From: an uncultured Nitrosomonas sp.
Lineage (GTDB): Bacteria; Pseudomonadota; Gammaproteobacteria; Burkholderiales; Nitrosomonadaceae
Assembly: GCA_902826055.1 (NCBI GenBank)
Contig: CADEDJ010000035.1
Coordinates: forward strand, 1 to 34,456
Reading direction: 5' to 3'
DNA: 34,456 nt
A program made the position numbers and the translations under genes. This document shows, in pieces, positions 1 to 8,173 of the stretch. How positions within the stretch are numbered: the stretch's first letter is position 1; every line of letters begins with the position of its first letter. The notes beneath the pieces were generated by a model that saw only the letters and a program-made list of their open reading frames with translations, did not search any database and had not been told where the DNA came from.

Positions 1-196
1 ACTTATCGATAATCCGTATGAATTCTCGCGCTTCGAAGTTTTTGATGTCATTGCCCTTCTTAAAATGATCCAGTTCTTCCAATACCGTAATTGGGATGGC
101 TACATCATTGTCTTCAAAGCTATAAATAGCACTGTGGTTATATAGGATCACAGAAGTATCTAGTACAAATATCTTCTTTCTTTGCTTTCTTGGCAT
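1..196 (-). CDS. PhoH-family protein, N-terminal PIN domain (partial, cut by window edge)
   Basis: Sixty-five codons read leftward from an ATG at 196 and run off the window. The peptide begins [20 protein letters not shown] and continues with a segment containing [18 protein letters not shown] hydrophobic strand ending in LDTS (Asp13) followed by an LEELD block (Glu40, Glu41) is the acidic arrangement of a PIN-type RNase domain, and this wording is typical of the PIN domain that precedes the ATPase in PhoH2/YlaK-like proteins. An AAAGG ribosome binding site lies about 11 bases before the ATG. The ATPase half is outside the window, so the PhoH assignment rests on the N-terminus only; a stand-alone PIN protein is the alternative. 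Confidence 0.75.
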   Translation of the reverse strand, partial: MPRKQRKKIFVLDTSVILYNHSAIYSFEDNDVAIPITVLEELDHFKKGNDIKNFEAREFIRIIDK

Positions 197-312
197 GATC
201 AATTGAACCTTTAAAAAGATATTGGCAATTAATTGCTATCTCATTTGAACAGTATCAAAGTCTAGTCGCGGCTACGAGCAGTTTTTTATCTTCTCCGGCT
301 TCGCTGGTTATT

Positions 313-431
313 TTAAGGAGACTCTGAATAACTCGCATTTGTCATTCCGAGCGTAGAGAGGAATCTTTAATAATCCATGCAATAGATTTCTCACTCATGC
401 TCGAAATGACGCTTGTTCAGGGTTTCCTTAA
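313..431. repeat. MITE-like palindromic repeat with terminal inverted repeats
   Basis: The two ends are imperfect inverted repeats about 35 bases long. The left end reads TTAAGGAGACTCTGAATAA and then GTCATTCCGAG; the right end, reverse-complemented, reads TTAAGGAAACCCTGAACAA and then GTCATTTCGAG. Both ends finish in TTAA. The 119-base unit has no transposase and could fold into a long hairpin. GTCATTCCGAG-type palindromes are a known kind of dispersed bacterial repeat, but I cannot tie this one to a named family. I saw no second copy in the window. Confidence 0.7.
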
Positions 432-513
432 GCATGCCGAGTGGCCTACTGCGCACTAGGATACCAGCGATTAATGTAAGTGGTGTTAAATAGCCAACAC
501 GATCAAGATTCAT
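391..513 (-). CDS. Small ORF with strong RBS, running into the repeat (possible gene remnant)
   Basis: A 40-codon frame starts at an ATG ending at 513, preceded on the minus strand by GGGAGGAAAA directly upstream, one of the best Shine-Dalgarno sequences in the window. The peptide starts MNLDRVGYLTPLTLIAGILV, with a hydrophobic stretch that could begin a membrane segment. Its last 13 or so codons lie inside the 313-431 repeat, which supplies the stop. This suggests a larger gene was truncated by the repeat, or that the repeat provides the tail of a small membrane peptide. I do not recognise the family. Confidence 0.35.
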   Translation of the reverse strand: MNLDRVGYLTPLTLIAGILVRSRPLGMLKETLNKRHFEHE

Positions 514-761
514 TTTTCCTCCCGCTATAAGTAAAGAGTTGAGTATAGCGATAAATTGCATTGATGGCGGCTGATAAAGGGTAGTGCTTATGGCGGGTAC
601 GCCATGAACAGGCCATTATTTCCCATATTGAATCAGTAACTGGATTGTCTCCCTACAACAGGATATGAAGTAGTTATTTATTCAGAACTTCTCGGAGTGA
701 GTACAATAGCAATAATTTGCGCAATTTCATCGTTGTCGTTGTAATTATTACTTGTTTACAC
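514..761. other. Intergenic region upstream of the Lon-like gene
   Basis: No convincing gene is visible between the small minus-strand ORF and the ATG at 762. A GGAG at 694-697 is followed by a GTG at 698 whose frame closes after 15 codons. The Lon-like frame itself is open upstream of 762 from a TTG at 717. I see no clear promoter hexamer pair. Confidence 0.4.
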
Positions 762-3203
762 ATGTCCAATTTATTATTAGATCATTCGCACTTACGCGTT
801 ACCATCGAACCGGATGTTTTGGGGTTTTCAGATACTTCGGAATTATTGCAGCAATCATTACCTTGGATCGGCCAGGAAAGAGCGGAGGTTGCGGCTTACT
901 TCGGTTTGCGCATGCGGCAGCCGGATTATCACTTATTTGTGCTCGGAGAAGTCGGATCAGGCAGGTCATCGCTGCTGCATCAAGCGATGCTTGCTGTTGC
1001 GGCGGAAAGGCAAGCACCACCGGATTTGTGCTATGTCTATAACTTTAACGCGCCGGAAAAACCGCTGGCTTTGTATTTGCCTGCCGGGCAAGGGCGCTTA
1101 TTACGGCAATTATTATTACAATTGGCAAAATCGTTACCCGTAGAAATTATGCAATGTATAGGTGGGCAAGATTTCAAAATTAAAAGCGGGCGCATTGAGA
1201 AAAAATTCCGTATTGAAGCTGCCAAAGCATACTCAAAATTAAACAAAATTGCCGATGTCCTGCATTTTTCGATTCATCGCGAGGATGAACAAGTTATTTT
1301 TACCATGTTGGATCAAAACGGTGAGGCGCTGATTGAAGAAAATCTTTTGAAATTGCCCAAGTCCCGCAGAATTGAAATCGATCAAGCAGAGCAACAATTA
1401 CATGAAGCGATTGCGTGTTATTTTGAAGAAATCAAGCGCATTGATCGTGAAAAGAATGCTCAATTGGCAGCACTACAACGTCGCAGCGCGCAGCCCATCA
1501 TAAATTTAACGTTAAAGAAAATTCAAGAGGGATTACAAAAACCGTTGAAAAATAATGCGCGTTTAAATGCGCATTTTAAGCAGATGGCTGCAAATATCCT
1601 CGAAAATTTGGCGTTGTTTGAAGCAAATGCCATAGATGAAGAAAAACATCAATTGGCATTGCAGCAATTATTCTCGCGTTATCAAATCAATGTTGTAGTG
1701 GACAATGCCGACTTACAGTCGGCACCTATCATTATTGAAGATAATCCGTCATCTTATGCATTGTTTGGTAGCATCGACTACCAATTTGAGAACGGCAAAT
1801 TGAAAACGGATTTTATGCATATTCGTGCAGGCAGTTTGCTTAAAGCCAATGGTGGTTTTGTAATGCTGCATTTGAGTGATTTATTGACGGATAATCAGCT
1901 ATGGATAAAGTTACGGCGATTTTTGCGCAGTAAACGCTTGCAAATCGAAGAGCCCGGTTCGGCCCTGACATCGAATGCGCCCATTGCGCTTGAGCCGGAA
2001 GCCGTAGAAGTTGATGTCAAAATTATTTTGATCGGTTCACGCGAGGAATATTATAGTTTGCAGGAAATCGATCCTGAATTTATACGTCGTTTCCGCATAA
2101 AAGTTGATTTTGCTGAAAGTTTTATTGCCAATGCTAGAACTTATCAGGCATCGGCTGTATTTGTTGCGCATATTTGCGACACTCTAAAATTGCCACACTT
2201 TTCTGCAGGTGCTGTTGCACGCTTGCTGGAAGAATCGCATCGCGACGTCGAAGATCAAAAACGCCAGAGTGCGATTTTTGCACGCACCGAAATGCTAATA
2301 ATCGAAAGCGCCGCATTATGTGAAGCTCGCCACGGCCATAACGTAGAAGCAGTGGATATCAACAGTGCGCTGCAAGCGCGTGCATTGCGCCACAATTATC
2401 CCGATGTAAGCTTGCAGGAAGCCATTATCGAAGGCGAAATCGCCATTACTTTACAAGGCACTCGAATCGGGCAACTCAATGCACTGACCCAGATCGACTT
2501 GGGCGATCATTGTTTTGGCACGCCAGTGAGAGTGACTGCGCGCACGTTTGCTGGCGAGGAGGGGGTATTGAATATCGCCCGGGAAGTTGACATGACGGGT
2601 CCGATCCATGACAAAGGTGTACTGATATTACAAAATTATTTAACCACGTTGTTTGCTCATATCGCACCATTGGCGCTTAGCGCTTCGATTGTTTTCGAGC
2701 AGGAATATAACGGCATTGAGGGTGATTCAGCTTCTTGTGCGGAATTTTATACGCTGCTGTCATCTCTCGCGGAGTTACCGCTCAATCAGAGTATCGCGGT
2801 TACGGGTGCAATGAACCAATTTGGCGAAGTGTTGCCGATTGGCGGTATCAATGACAAAATTGAAGGGTATTTCAGGATTTGCGAGAAAATGGGTTTAACG
2901 GGTGAGCAGGGCGTATTGATTCCCTATGCTAACCGTCAACATTTAATGTTGGATGTTAAAGTAGTCGCAGCGGTTGAGAGAGGCATGTTTGCGATTTATA
3001 CCATGGAGCATGTGTTGCAGGGATTGGAATTGCTGACCGGATTGCCAGTGGGAACTTTCGAGGTAGGACGGACAATAGGTTACTCATCTGATACTGTTTT
3101 GGGCAGCGCGCAAAGAATGTTGCAAATTTTCCGCCGTGCCTGCCAGTTGGTGCAGCACCCTAAAACTGAGCATAGGCGTATGCCTTCTCGCTTAGATAAG
3201 TGA
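762..3203 (+). CDS. LonB-like AAA/S16 ATP-dependent protease
   Basis: This predicted cytoplasmic protease belongs to the Lon-like group with an atypical AAA domain and a C-terminal S16 domain. The start at 762 (MSNLLLDHSHLRV, 813 residues) is preferred; a TTG at 717 would add 15 mostly hydrophobic residues unlike the family start. Neither start has a good ribosome binding site. An early FVLGEVGSGRSSLL loop occupies the Walker A position with Arg in place of the usual Lys, which I believe is common in this subfamily. The middle is long and rich in charged, helical sequence. The protease domain is intact: GDSAS supplies the catalytic Ser (codon 2727-2729) and GGINDKIEGYF the catalytic Lys (codon 2856-2858), each about 656 and 699 residues from the 762 start. 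Substrates are unknown. It stands alone, 65 bases before the cation transporter gene. Confidence 0.88.
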   Translation: MSNLLLDHSHLRVTIEPDVLGFSDTSELLQQSLPWIGQERAEVAAYFGLRMRQPDYHLFVLGEVGSGRSSLLHQAMLAVAAERQAPPDLCYVYNFNAPEKPLALYLPAGQGRLLRQLLLQLAKSLPVEIMQCIGGQDFKIKSGRIEKKFRIEAAKAYSKLNKIADVLHFSIHREDEQVIFTMLDQNGEALIEENLLKLPKSRRIEIDQAEQQLHEAIACYFEEIKRIDREKNAQLAALQRRSAQPIINLTLKKIQEGLQKPLKNNARLNAHFKQMAANILENLALFEANAIDEEKHQLALQQLFSRYQINVVVDNADLQSAPIIIEDNPSSYALFGSIDYQFENGKLKTDFMHIRAGSLLKANGGFVMLHLSDLLTDNQLWIKLRRFLRSKRLQIEEPGSALTSNAPIALEPEAVEVDVKIILIGSREEYYSLQEIDPEFIRRFRIKVDFAESFIANARTYQASAVFVAHICDTLKLPHFSAGAVARLLEESHRDVEDQKRQSAIFARTEMLIIESAALCEARHGHNVEAVDINSALQARALRHNYPDVSLQEAIIEGEIAITLQGTRIGQLNALTQIDLGDHCFGTPVRVTARTFAGEEGVLNIAREVDMTGPIHDKGVLILQNYLTTLFAHIAPLALSASIVFEQEYNGIEGDSASCAEFYTLLSSLAELPLNQSIAVTGAMNQFGEVLPIGGINDKIEGYFRICEKMGLTGEQGVLIPYANRQHLMLDVKVVAAVERGMFAIYTMEHVLQGLELLTGLPVGTFEVGRTIGYSSDTVLGSAQRMLQIFRRACQLVQHPKTEHRRMPSRLDK

Positions 3204-3268
3204 TCATACATACCAGCTTAGCGCATTTTCCGGGTAGCTTACGTTAATAGGTATATGAGTGGCGATGC

Positions 3269-4426
3269 ATGAATACTTCTAACGAAATAACTGCACAGCA
3301 GCAACGCTACAACGATGTGCGGAAAGTGACATTGATTGGATCAGCGCTTGATTTTGTGCTCGGTGTCGCAAAAATCGTGGTGGGATGGTTTGCCAATTCA
3401 CAAGCATTAATTGCAGATGGCATACATTCTTTTTCCGATTTGCTGACCGATTTTATGGTGTTATATGCCGCCAAGCATGCGCACAAAGAAGCCGATGAAG
3501 TTCATCCCTATGGCTACGGACGGATTGAAACACTGGCGACAGTCAGTCTCGGTGTAGTTTTGGTCATTATCGCCATTGGTATTGCGTATAGCGCGATACA
3601 ACGGCTTGCAAATTCCCATGTATTGATGGATTTCACGTTGTTGGCACTATTAGTCGCACTTGTATCGGTAGTCTCCAAAGAATGGATTTATCGTTATACG
3701 ATTGCTGCTGCCAAAAGATTGCGTTCAGACATGTTGATGGCGAATGCTTGGCATAGCCGTTCTGATGCGTTTTCGTCAATTGTAGTACTGATTGGCATTA
3801 GCGGTGTCATGCTGGATTATCCTTATTTGGATGCAGTGGCGGCTGTGGTAGTGGCTGCCATGATCGGGCACATTGGTTTTGGTTTGATTCGTTCCAGTAC
3901 GCGGGAGTTGATTGATACAGCACTGGATCCTGAAAAGATTGCTGCTATCCGTGAACATATTCATGCGGTACATGGTGTACGCTCAGCACATACGCTGAGA
4001 ACCCGTAAAAGTGCAGGCAATGCATTTGTTGATGTGCATATCCAGGTAGATCCCCGCTTGAGTGTATCAGAAGGCCATCAGATTGGTGATGCTGTACGGC
4101 GGCGCTTATTGCAGAAAGTGGATGAGGTGACGGATGTGACCGTGCATATTGATCCGGAAAATGATGAAACAGGATCTCCCTGCAACGATCTGCCCTCGCG
4201 CGAACAAGTCATCGCAGCACTCAAACAACACTGGCCGCAATTGCCGCTGGAGGATGTAGAAGCCGTGACCTTGCATTATCTGTCCGGTGAAATTGACGTG
4301 GAATTGGATTTGCCAATTGGAATACTGCCGGACAGTCGCGAAGCAAAAAGGTTAGTGCAAACACTGAGATCAGCCGTTTCGTCGTTACCTTACGTTAACG
4401 ATGTGCAAGTGCGGTTCAGGGTTTGA
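3269..4426 (+). CDS. Cation diffusion facilitator family transporter
   Basis: This inner-membrane divalent-cation/proton antiporter (385 residues) probably exports Zn, Fe or a similar metal. Six membrane segments occupy roughly residues 15-210. The metal-site motifs are HSFSD (His53, Asp57) in helix 2 and HSRSD (His162, Asp166) in helix 5; the HxxxD pair resembles Zn-type members more than the DxxxD Mn type. A cytoplasmic dimerisation domain with VHIQVDP and VHIDPE follows at about 215-297. An additional C-terminal segment of about 80 residues (305-385) looks like a second, weaker copy of that fold. GAGTGG lies about 9 bases before the ATG. Its 3' end overlaps the convergent GGDEF-EAL gene by 42 bases. 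The metal cannot be read from the sequence. Confidence 0.9.
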   Translation: MNTSNEITAQQQRYNDVRKVTLIGSALDFVLGVAKIVVGWFANSQALIADGIHSFSDLLTDFMVLYAAKHAHKEADEVHPYGYGRIETLATVSLGVVLVIIAIGIAYSAIQRLANSHVLMDFTLLALLVALVSVVSKEWIYRYTIAAAKRLRSDMLMANAWHSRSDAFSSIVVLIGISGVMLDYPYLDAVAAVVVAAMIGHIGFGLIRSSTRELIDTALDPEKIAAIREHIHAVHGVRSAHTLRTRKSAGNAFVDVHIQVDPRLSVSEGHQIGDAVRRRLLQKVDEVTDVTVHIDPENDETGSPCNDLPSREQVIAALKQHWPQLPLEDVEAVTLHYLSGEIDVELDLPIGILPDSREAKRLVQTLRSAVSSLPYVNDVQVRFRV

Positions 4427-7264
4427 GTGATTGAGTTGATTCGGGTCTGTTACCGCAATATGGTTTGTTTTTAGCGCGACTTCATTGCGTATGTAAGTTT
4501 CGAGTTCGTCAGTTGTCAATGGCCGGCTGAAGAAATAGCCTTGCACTAATTCGCAATCATGCTTGCGTAGAAAATCGAGTTGTGCGCGTGTTTCAACGCC
4601 TTCAGCAACAACTTTTTTGTCGAGTGCATGCGCCATCGCGGCAATGGTGGCGGCAATTGTGCCATTGTTGCCCTCATCGTCAATTTTACGCACAAACGAA
4701 ATATCGATTTTCAGCGTATTGAAAGGCAGTTGTTCAAGATAGGACATGGAAGAATAACCTGTGCCAAAGTCATCGATGGAAAGTTGCACACCCATTTGGC
4801 GCAATTCGGTGAGGACACTGATAACCGTTTTCGCATCATCCATTAACACACTCTCAGTAATTTCTAATTCTAAGCAGTGTGCTGGCATGTTATTGCTAGC
4901 CAGTGCAGCTTTAACCGAAGGTAAAAAGTTTGGATGGCAAAATTGTTTGACTGATACATTGACGGCGACATATTCCAATGAAATTCCTTGGTTGAGCCAC
5001 GTACAATATTGTGTGCATGCCTCTGCCAATATCATTTGGCCAATTTCTATAATTAAACCGGTATCTTCGGCAATGCCAATAAAATATCCTGGCGAAACCA
5101 GTCCCTTTTCAGGGTGTTGCCAGCGTACGAGAACCTCTGCTCCACGCGTTACATTGTTTTCTGGATCAACTTGAGGTTGATAATAAAGAACAAATTGTTT
5201 CTCAATAATGCCACGCCTGAGTTCTTTTTCGATAGTAACGCGGCGGATCACTTCAGCATTCATGCTTTCTTCAAAGAAAACATACTGCTTTCCGCTTTTT
5301 GCTTTGGCTCGATACATCGCAATATCCGAATTGCGCATCAATTCGGCAATTGTTGCGCCATCATAGGGAAAAACTGCGATACCGATACTGGCGGCGATAG
5401 TATTTTCCTCGCCATTGATAATGAAGGGTTTGGCCATAGCGCTAATCACCTGATCGGCTACCGCTGTGATTTGATGTTCAGAGTCGATCTGAGTGATGAT
5501 GATGGCGAATTCATCACCGCCAAGCCGGGCGACAGTATCGCTTTCTCGCACGCATTGCTGTAGCCTTACGCCTGCATCGCATAACAATTTATCTCCAACC
5601 GAATGCCCAAACGTATCATTGACATTCTTGAAATGATCTAAGTCAATGTACAGTACCGCTAGCTTTTCATCGCCACGCTGCATACAGGCAATTTCTTTGT
5701 GTAATTGCTCGACAAAAAGGAAACGATTAGGCAAACCCGTTAACATATCTATGCGTGCTTGTTGAATTAATAACTCCTCACGATTTTTGGTAAACAATGC
5801 CACTGCGACGCGATCGGCATAGTCGCGAATGCGCTCGACTTCATCGGTTTTCCAATCAAATCCTAGATTGATAAAACCGACCATCTGATTTTTCCAATTG
5901 AGGGGAAGGAGGAAAAGGTGTGAGGTGGTATTTTTGATATTTTCTGCTTGTAGATGTAAACCGACCAATCTGCCTGAAACCCACATGCCTTGCGGATTAT
6001 CAATGAGTAATTGACGAATATTCTGTAATAGGGCGTGCGGTTCGGAGCGAAGTGACGGTTTGTTTTGGTCAATTACATAACTCACTATTTCTTCAGCAGT
6101 GTCATTATTAATTACGGAAATGCAACACAGTTGAGCTTTTGTGGATTTCTGCAAGTACAGCAATACCTCATTGACAATTTTTTCAATATCAAGGGTTGAC
6201 AGTATTTCACGGTCTATTTTTGACAGCGTCGCAAGTGTTTCGAATTGTTCTTTCAGTCGATCGCTCATGGTGTTGAATGATGTGGCCAACTCTCCGAATT
6301 CGTCACTGCTGGTGACGGTCACTTGAGTGGTGAAGTCGCGCCTCATGAGGCGGCGTGTGCCATCGATCAATTGTTCTAGCGGTACCAAAACCCGTCTAAT
6401 CTGCACCATGCTCAGCAGTAAAATTAATAAGACGGAAAGAATGACGCTACCCCAGAAAATGGTATTAAATTTCTTCATCGACTCGAGTGCTTCAATTTCA
6501 GGCTGCGTTGCGATGACAATCCAGCGTGGCGTTAAAAACTTTGCTTGCAAGAATATTTCATGGTAATTGGCAATTTGTTTCTCTTCGTGGTGTTGCCAAG
6601 TGAATTCTCCCCGAGTGGAGCGTACTTGCTCTTGGATGTTTTGCGGTGCAGGATAGATTTGCGATTGCGTGCAAAACATGTGGATATGATTTTCGTTGTA
6701 GACACAGAGATTTTTATCGAGTGTGAATGCATCGGCTTCTCCCCACAGATAATCGGGGATGATTTCTGCAATGAGAATACCTTGGCTAGGGATCGTTGGA
6801 TTGAGCGCACGTAAAATAAAAAATTTGATGTCTGAACCGCTTTGAAGTGTTAATAATAACGGCTTGTCGTTGGATAAATGTTCAATGGCAGCAGCAGACA
6901 GAGCCTTGGTTGCGATTTTTTCGCCTAATAACGAGGTTATCTCGCCTGTCGGCAATTGCACAGACAAGCTGCGGAATCGATTCCGCAGCGGTTCTTCGAT
7001 TTCTGCTGATTTGTCATTTGCCAGATACTGTATGACATCTTTAATGGACTGATCCAGAAGTAATAACCTGTCGTAAATAGACGTTCGATAAATATCGCTG
7101 GCAGCATCCAGCCGGCTATGCGCTTGTTTGACCAATAGTTGATTGGATTCCCAATACGACAGAAACGCCAGAAATAGCACGGGAATAAACGCTGACAAGA
7201 TGAAAAACACCAACATTCTGCGGGCAACTTTGCTGCGGAGAAATTTTTTTTCAATCGCTATCAT
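4385..7264 (-). CDS. Membrane GGDEF-EAL cyclic-di-GMP signalling protein
   Basis: This 959-residue inner-membrane sensor should make and/or break cyclic di-GMP. In order it has a transmembrane helix (16-37), a periplasmic sensor region (38-266), a second helix (267-288), a HAMP segment (289-342), a GAF-like region (355-495), a GGDEF domain (500-660) and an EAL domain (675-920). The GGDEF motif is intact at 582-586, with an RESD inhibitory-site motif just upstream (573-576). The EAL domain has EVLVR (710-714), DDFGTG (831-836) and EGVET (888-892), so neither domain shows an obvious loss of key residues. It starts 8 bases after the pseudopilin stop and is probably cotranscribed with it; no strong RBS is seen. 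Which activity dominates cannot be told from sequence. Confidence 0.93.
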   Translation of the reverse strand: MIAIEKKFLRSKVARRMLVFFILSAFIPVLFLAFLSYWESNQLLVKQAHSRLDAASDIYRTSIYDRLLLLDQSIKDVIQYLANDKSAEIEEPLRNRFRSLSVQLPTGEITSLLGEKIATKALSAAAIEHLSNDKPLLLTLQSGSDIKFFILRALNPTIPSQGILIAEIIPDYLWGEADAFTLDKNLCVYNENHIHMFCTQSQIYPAPQNIQEQVRSTRGEFTWQHHEEKQIANYHEIFLQAKFLTPRWIVIATQPEIEALESMKKFNTIFWGSVILSVLLILLLSMVQIRRVLVPLEQLIDGTRRLMRRDFTTQVTVTSSDEFGELATSFNTMSDRLKEQFETLATLSKIDREILSTLDIEKIVNEVLLYLQKSTKAQLCCISVINNDTAEEIVSYVIDQNKPSLRSEPHALLQNIRQLLIDNPQGMWVSGRLVGLHLQAENIKNTTSHLFLLPLNWKNQMVGFINLGFDWKTDEVERIRDYADRVAVALFTKNREELLIQQARIDMLTGLPNRFLFVEQLHKEIACMQRGDEKLAVLYIDLDHFKNVNDTFGHSVGDKLLCDAGVRLQQCVRESDTVARLGGDEFAIIITQIDSEHQITAVADQVISAMAKPFIINGEENTIAASIGIAVFPYDGATIAELMRNSDIAMYRAKAKSGKQYVFFEESMNAEVIRRVTIEKELRRGIIEKQFVLYYQPQVDPENNVTRGAEVLVRWQHPEKGLVSPGYFIGIAEDTGLIIEIGQMILAEACTQYCTWLNQGISLEYVAVNVSVKQFCHPNFLPSVKAALASNNMPAHCLELEITESVLMDDAKTVISVLTELRQMGVQLSIDDFGTGYSSMSYLEQLPFNTLKIDISFVRKIDDEGNNGTIAATIAAMAHALDKKVVAEGVETRAQLDFLRKHDCELVQGYFFSRPLTTDELETYIRNEVALKTNHIAVTDPNQLNHSNPEPHLHIVNVR

Positions 7265-7272
7265 GCGGGATC

Positions 7273-7818
7273 TTAATATTTTGACGCTAAATTGATAAAC
7301 CGGCCATTGTTGGCTCTGACAATATCATCTTGGCTAATTGCTGCAGTGAGCGGGGAAGCGCTTTGACCATCTTTACCAGTGCTATACAAATCAAAATCGG
7401 AATTGATCGGTACTAAATTGTGATCTTTGCGTGCATTTCCAATGATGTTTTTGTTATTAGGGTCAGATAGGTTTAAATATTGATAAGGATTGCCCCATGG
7501 ATCAAGCGTATTCTGCGCATTCACTTCAGTCAGTGAGGGAGGGTATTTGCCATTGTTGTTTCGATAATAGGACTCAAGCTTTCCTTCGATATTGAATATG
7601 TCGGCAATCGCTTGCACAGCCCTGGCATTGTCGATATAGGCATTGTATCCAGGCACAGCTACAGTGGCCAATACACCGATGATTGCTACGGTGATCAATA
7701 ATTCGATTAACGTAAATCCATAGTGGGTATAACGCAATCCTTTATCGCTCTGCTTAAAAAAAATGCAGCAGAGTATCTTATAAAAATCAGCGGTTTTTCG
7801 AGTCAATTTAAATATCAT
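7273..7818 (-). CDS. GspG-like type II pseudopilin / type IV pilin-like protein
   Basis: The protein has the prepilin signature G/FTLIELLITVAIIGVLATVAVPGY, with cleavage by a prepilin peptidase after Gly34 of the longest reading. The mature part resembles the major pseudopilin GspG: a conserved DPWGNPYQY block and a C-terminal NSDFDLYSTGKDG block, the latter matching the Ca-binding loop of that family. From the ATG at 7818 the leader is 33 residues, unusually long, with no RBS. A TTG at 7737 would give the compact leader MRYTHYG, which fits the family better, though the AAAGG before it sits only one base away. No other secretion or pilus gene lies nearby, so it is an orphan. It is followed directly by the GGDEF-EAL gene. 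A type IV minor pilin is the alternative. Confidence 0.85.
   Translation of the reverse strand: MIFKLTRKTADFYKILCCIFFKQSDKGLRYTHYGFTLIELLITVAIIGVLATVAVPGYNAYIDNARAVQAIADIFNIEGKLESYYRNNNGKYPPSLTEVNAQNTLDPWGNPYQYLNLSDPNNKNIIGNARKDHNLVPINSDFDLYSTGKDGQSASPLTAAISQDDIVRANNGRFINLASKY
7748..7773 (-). repeat. Inverted repeat inside the pseudopilin leader region
   Basis: Perfect 7-base arms CTCTGCT (7748-7754) and AGCAGAG (7767-7773) flank a 12-base loop. On the coding (minus) strand the loop contains a run of eight T. The hairpin lies between the upstream ATG (7818) and the alternative TTG start (7737), so it could influence initiation or be part of a 5' untranslated leader. Confidence 0.4.
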
Positions 7819-7859
7819 TTGGGTGAACTATTAAGAATAGAGGACTACATCAACTTTAC

Positions 7860-7875
7860 TTAAGATTAGTCTTAA
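7860..7875. promoter_or_regulatory. Perfect inverted repeat, possible operator for the pseudopilin operon
   Basis: TTAAGA (7860-7865), spacer TTAG, TCTTAA (7870-7875). It lies about 42 bases upstream of the 7818 ATG on the minus strand, in a position where a regulator could bind. No regulator family is implied by the sequence. Confidence 0.3.
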
Positions 7876-8091
7876 TTATACGGTTGTGAATCAATCAACT
7901 TTAAATGAAACTAAAGCACGAAAATAGAGTAATTCTGAGAATGCCGGAATAAGTTCGGATAAATAGGTTTTGGGTTGTCAATTGGAATAGTTGTATTTTT
8001 ATGTGACTTATTCGCGAGATTCCAAAGAGTAAAAAATGGCATGATGAGAATCACAGCTTTTCACAATTAACGGCGTGCCAGAAATTACGTA

Positions 8092-8097
8092 TATAAT
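8092..8097 (+). promoter_or_regulatory. Candidate -10 box (TATAAT) for alaA
   Basis: A perfect TATAAT lies 77 bases before the alaA ATG. The best upstream partner, TTAACG at 8067-8072, is weak and 19 bases away. This is a motif match only. Confidence 0.3.
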
Positions 8098-8173
8098 GGC
8101 GAATGCAGTAAATTCATCTAAAATAGACTCCTATAATCCTAGCATCGTGATGACATTTTTGTAACTTTCAACC

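Larger units (their letters stand above)
7819..8173. other. Divergent intergenic region between pseudopilin and alaA
   Basis: This 355-base AT-rich region holds no gene I can support. It should contain the promoters of both divergent units. It includes a perfect inverted repeat at 7860-7875 and a TATAAT at 8092-8097 facing alaA. Confidence 0.5.

Noticed and set aside
4580..5563. Several long plus-strand frames inside the GGDEF-EAL gene
   Set aside because: They lie antisense to an intact, motif-complete gene and show no domain or ribosome binding site.
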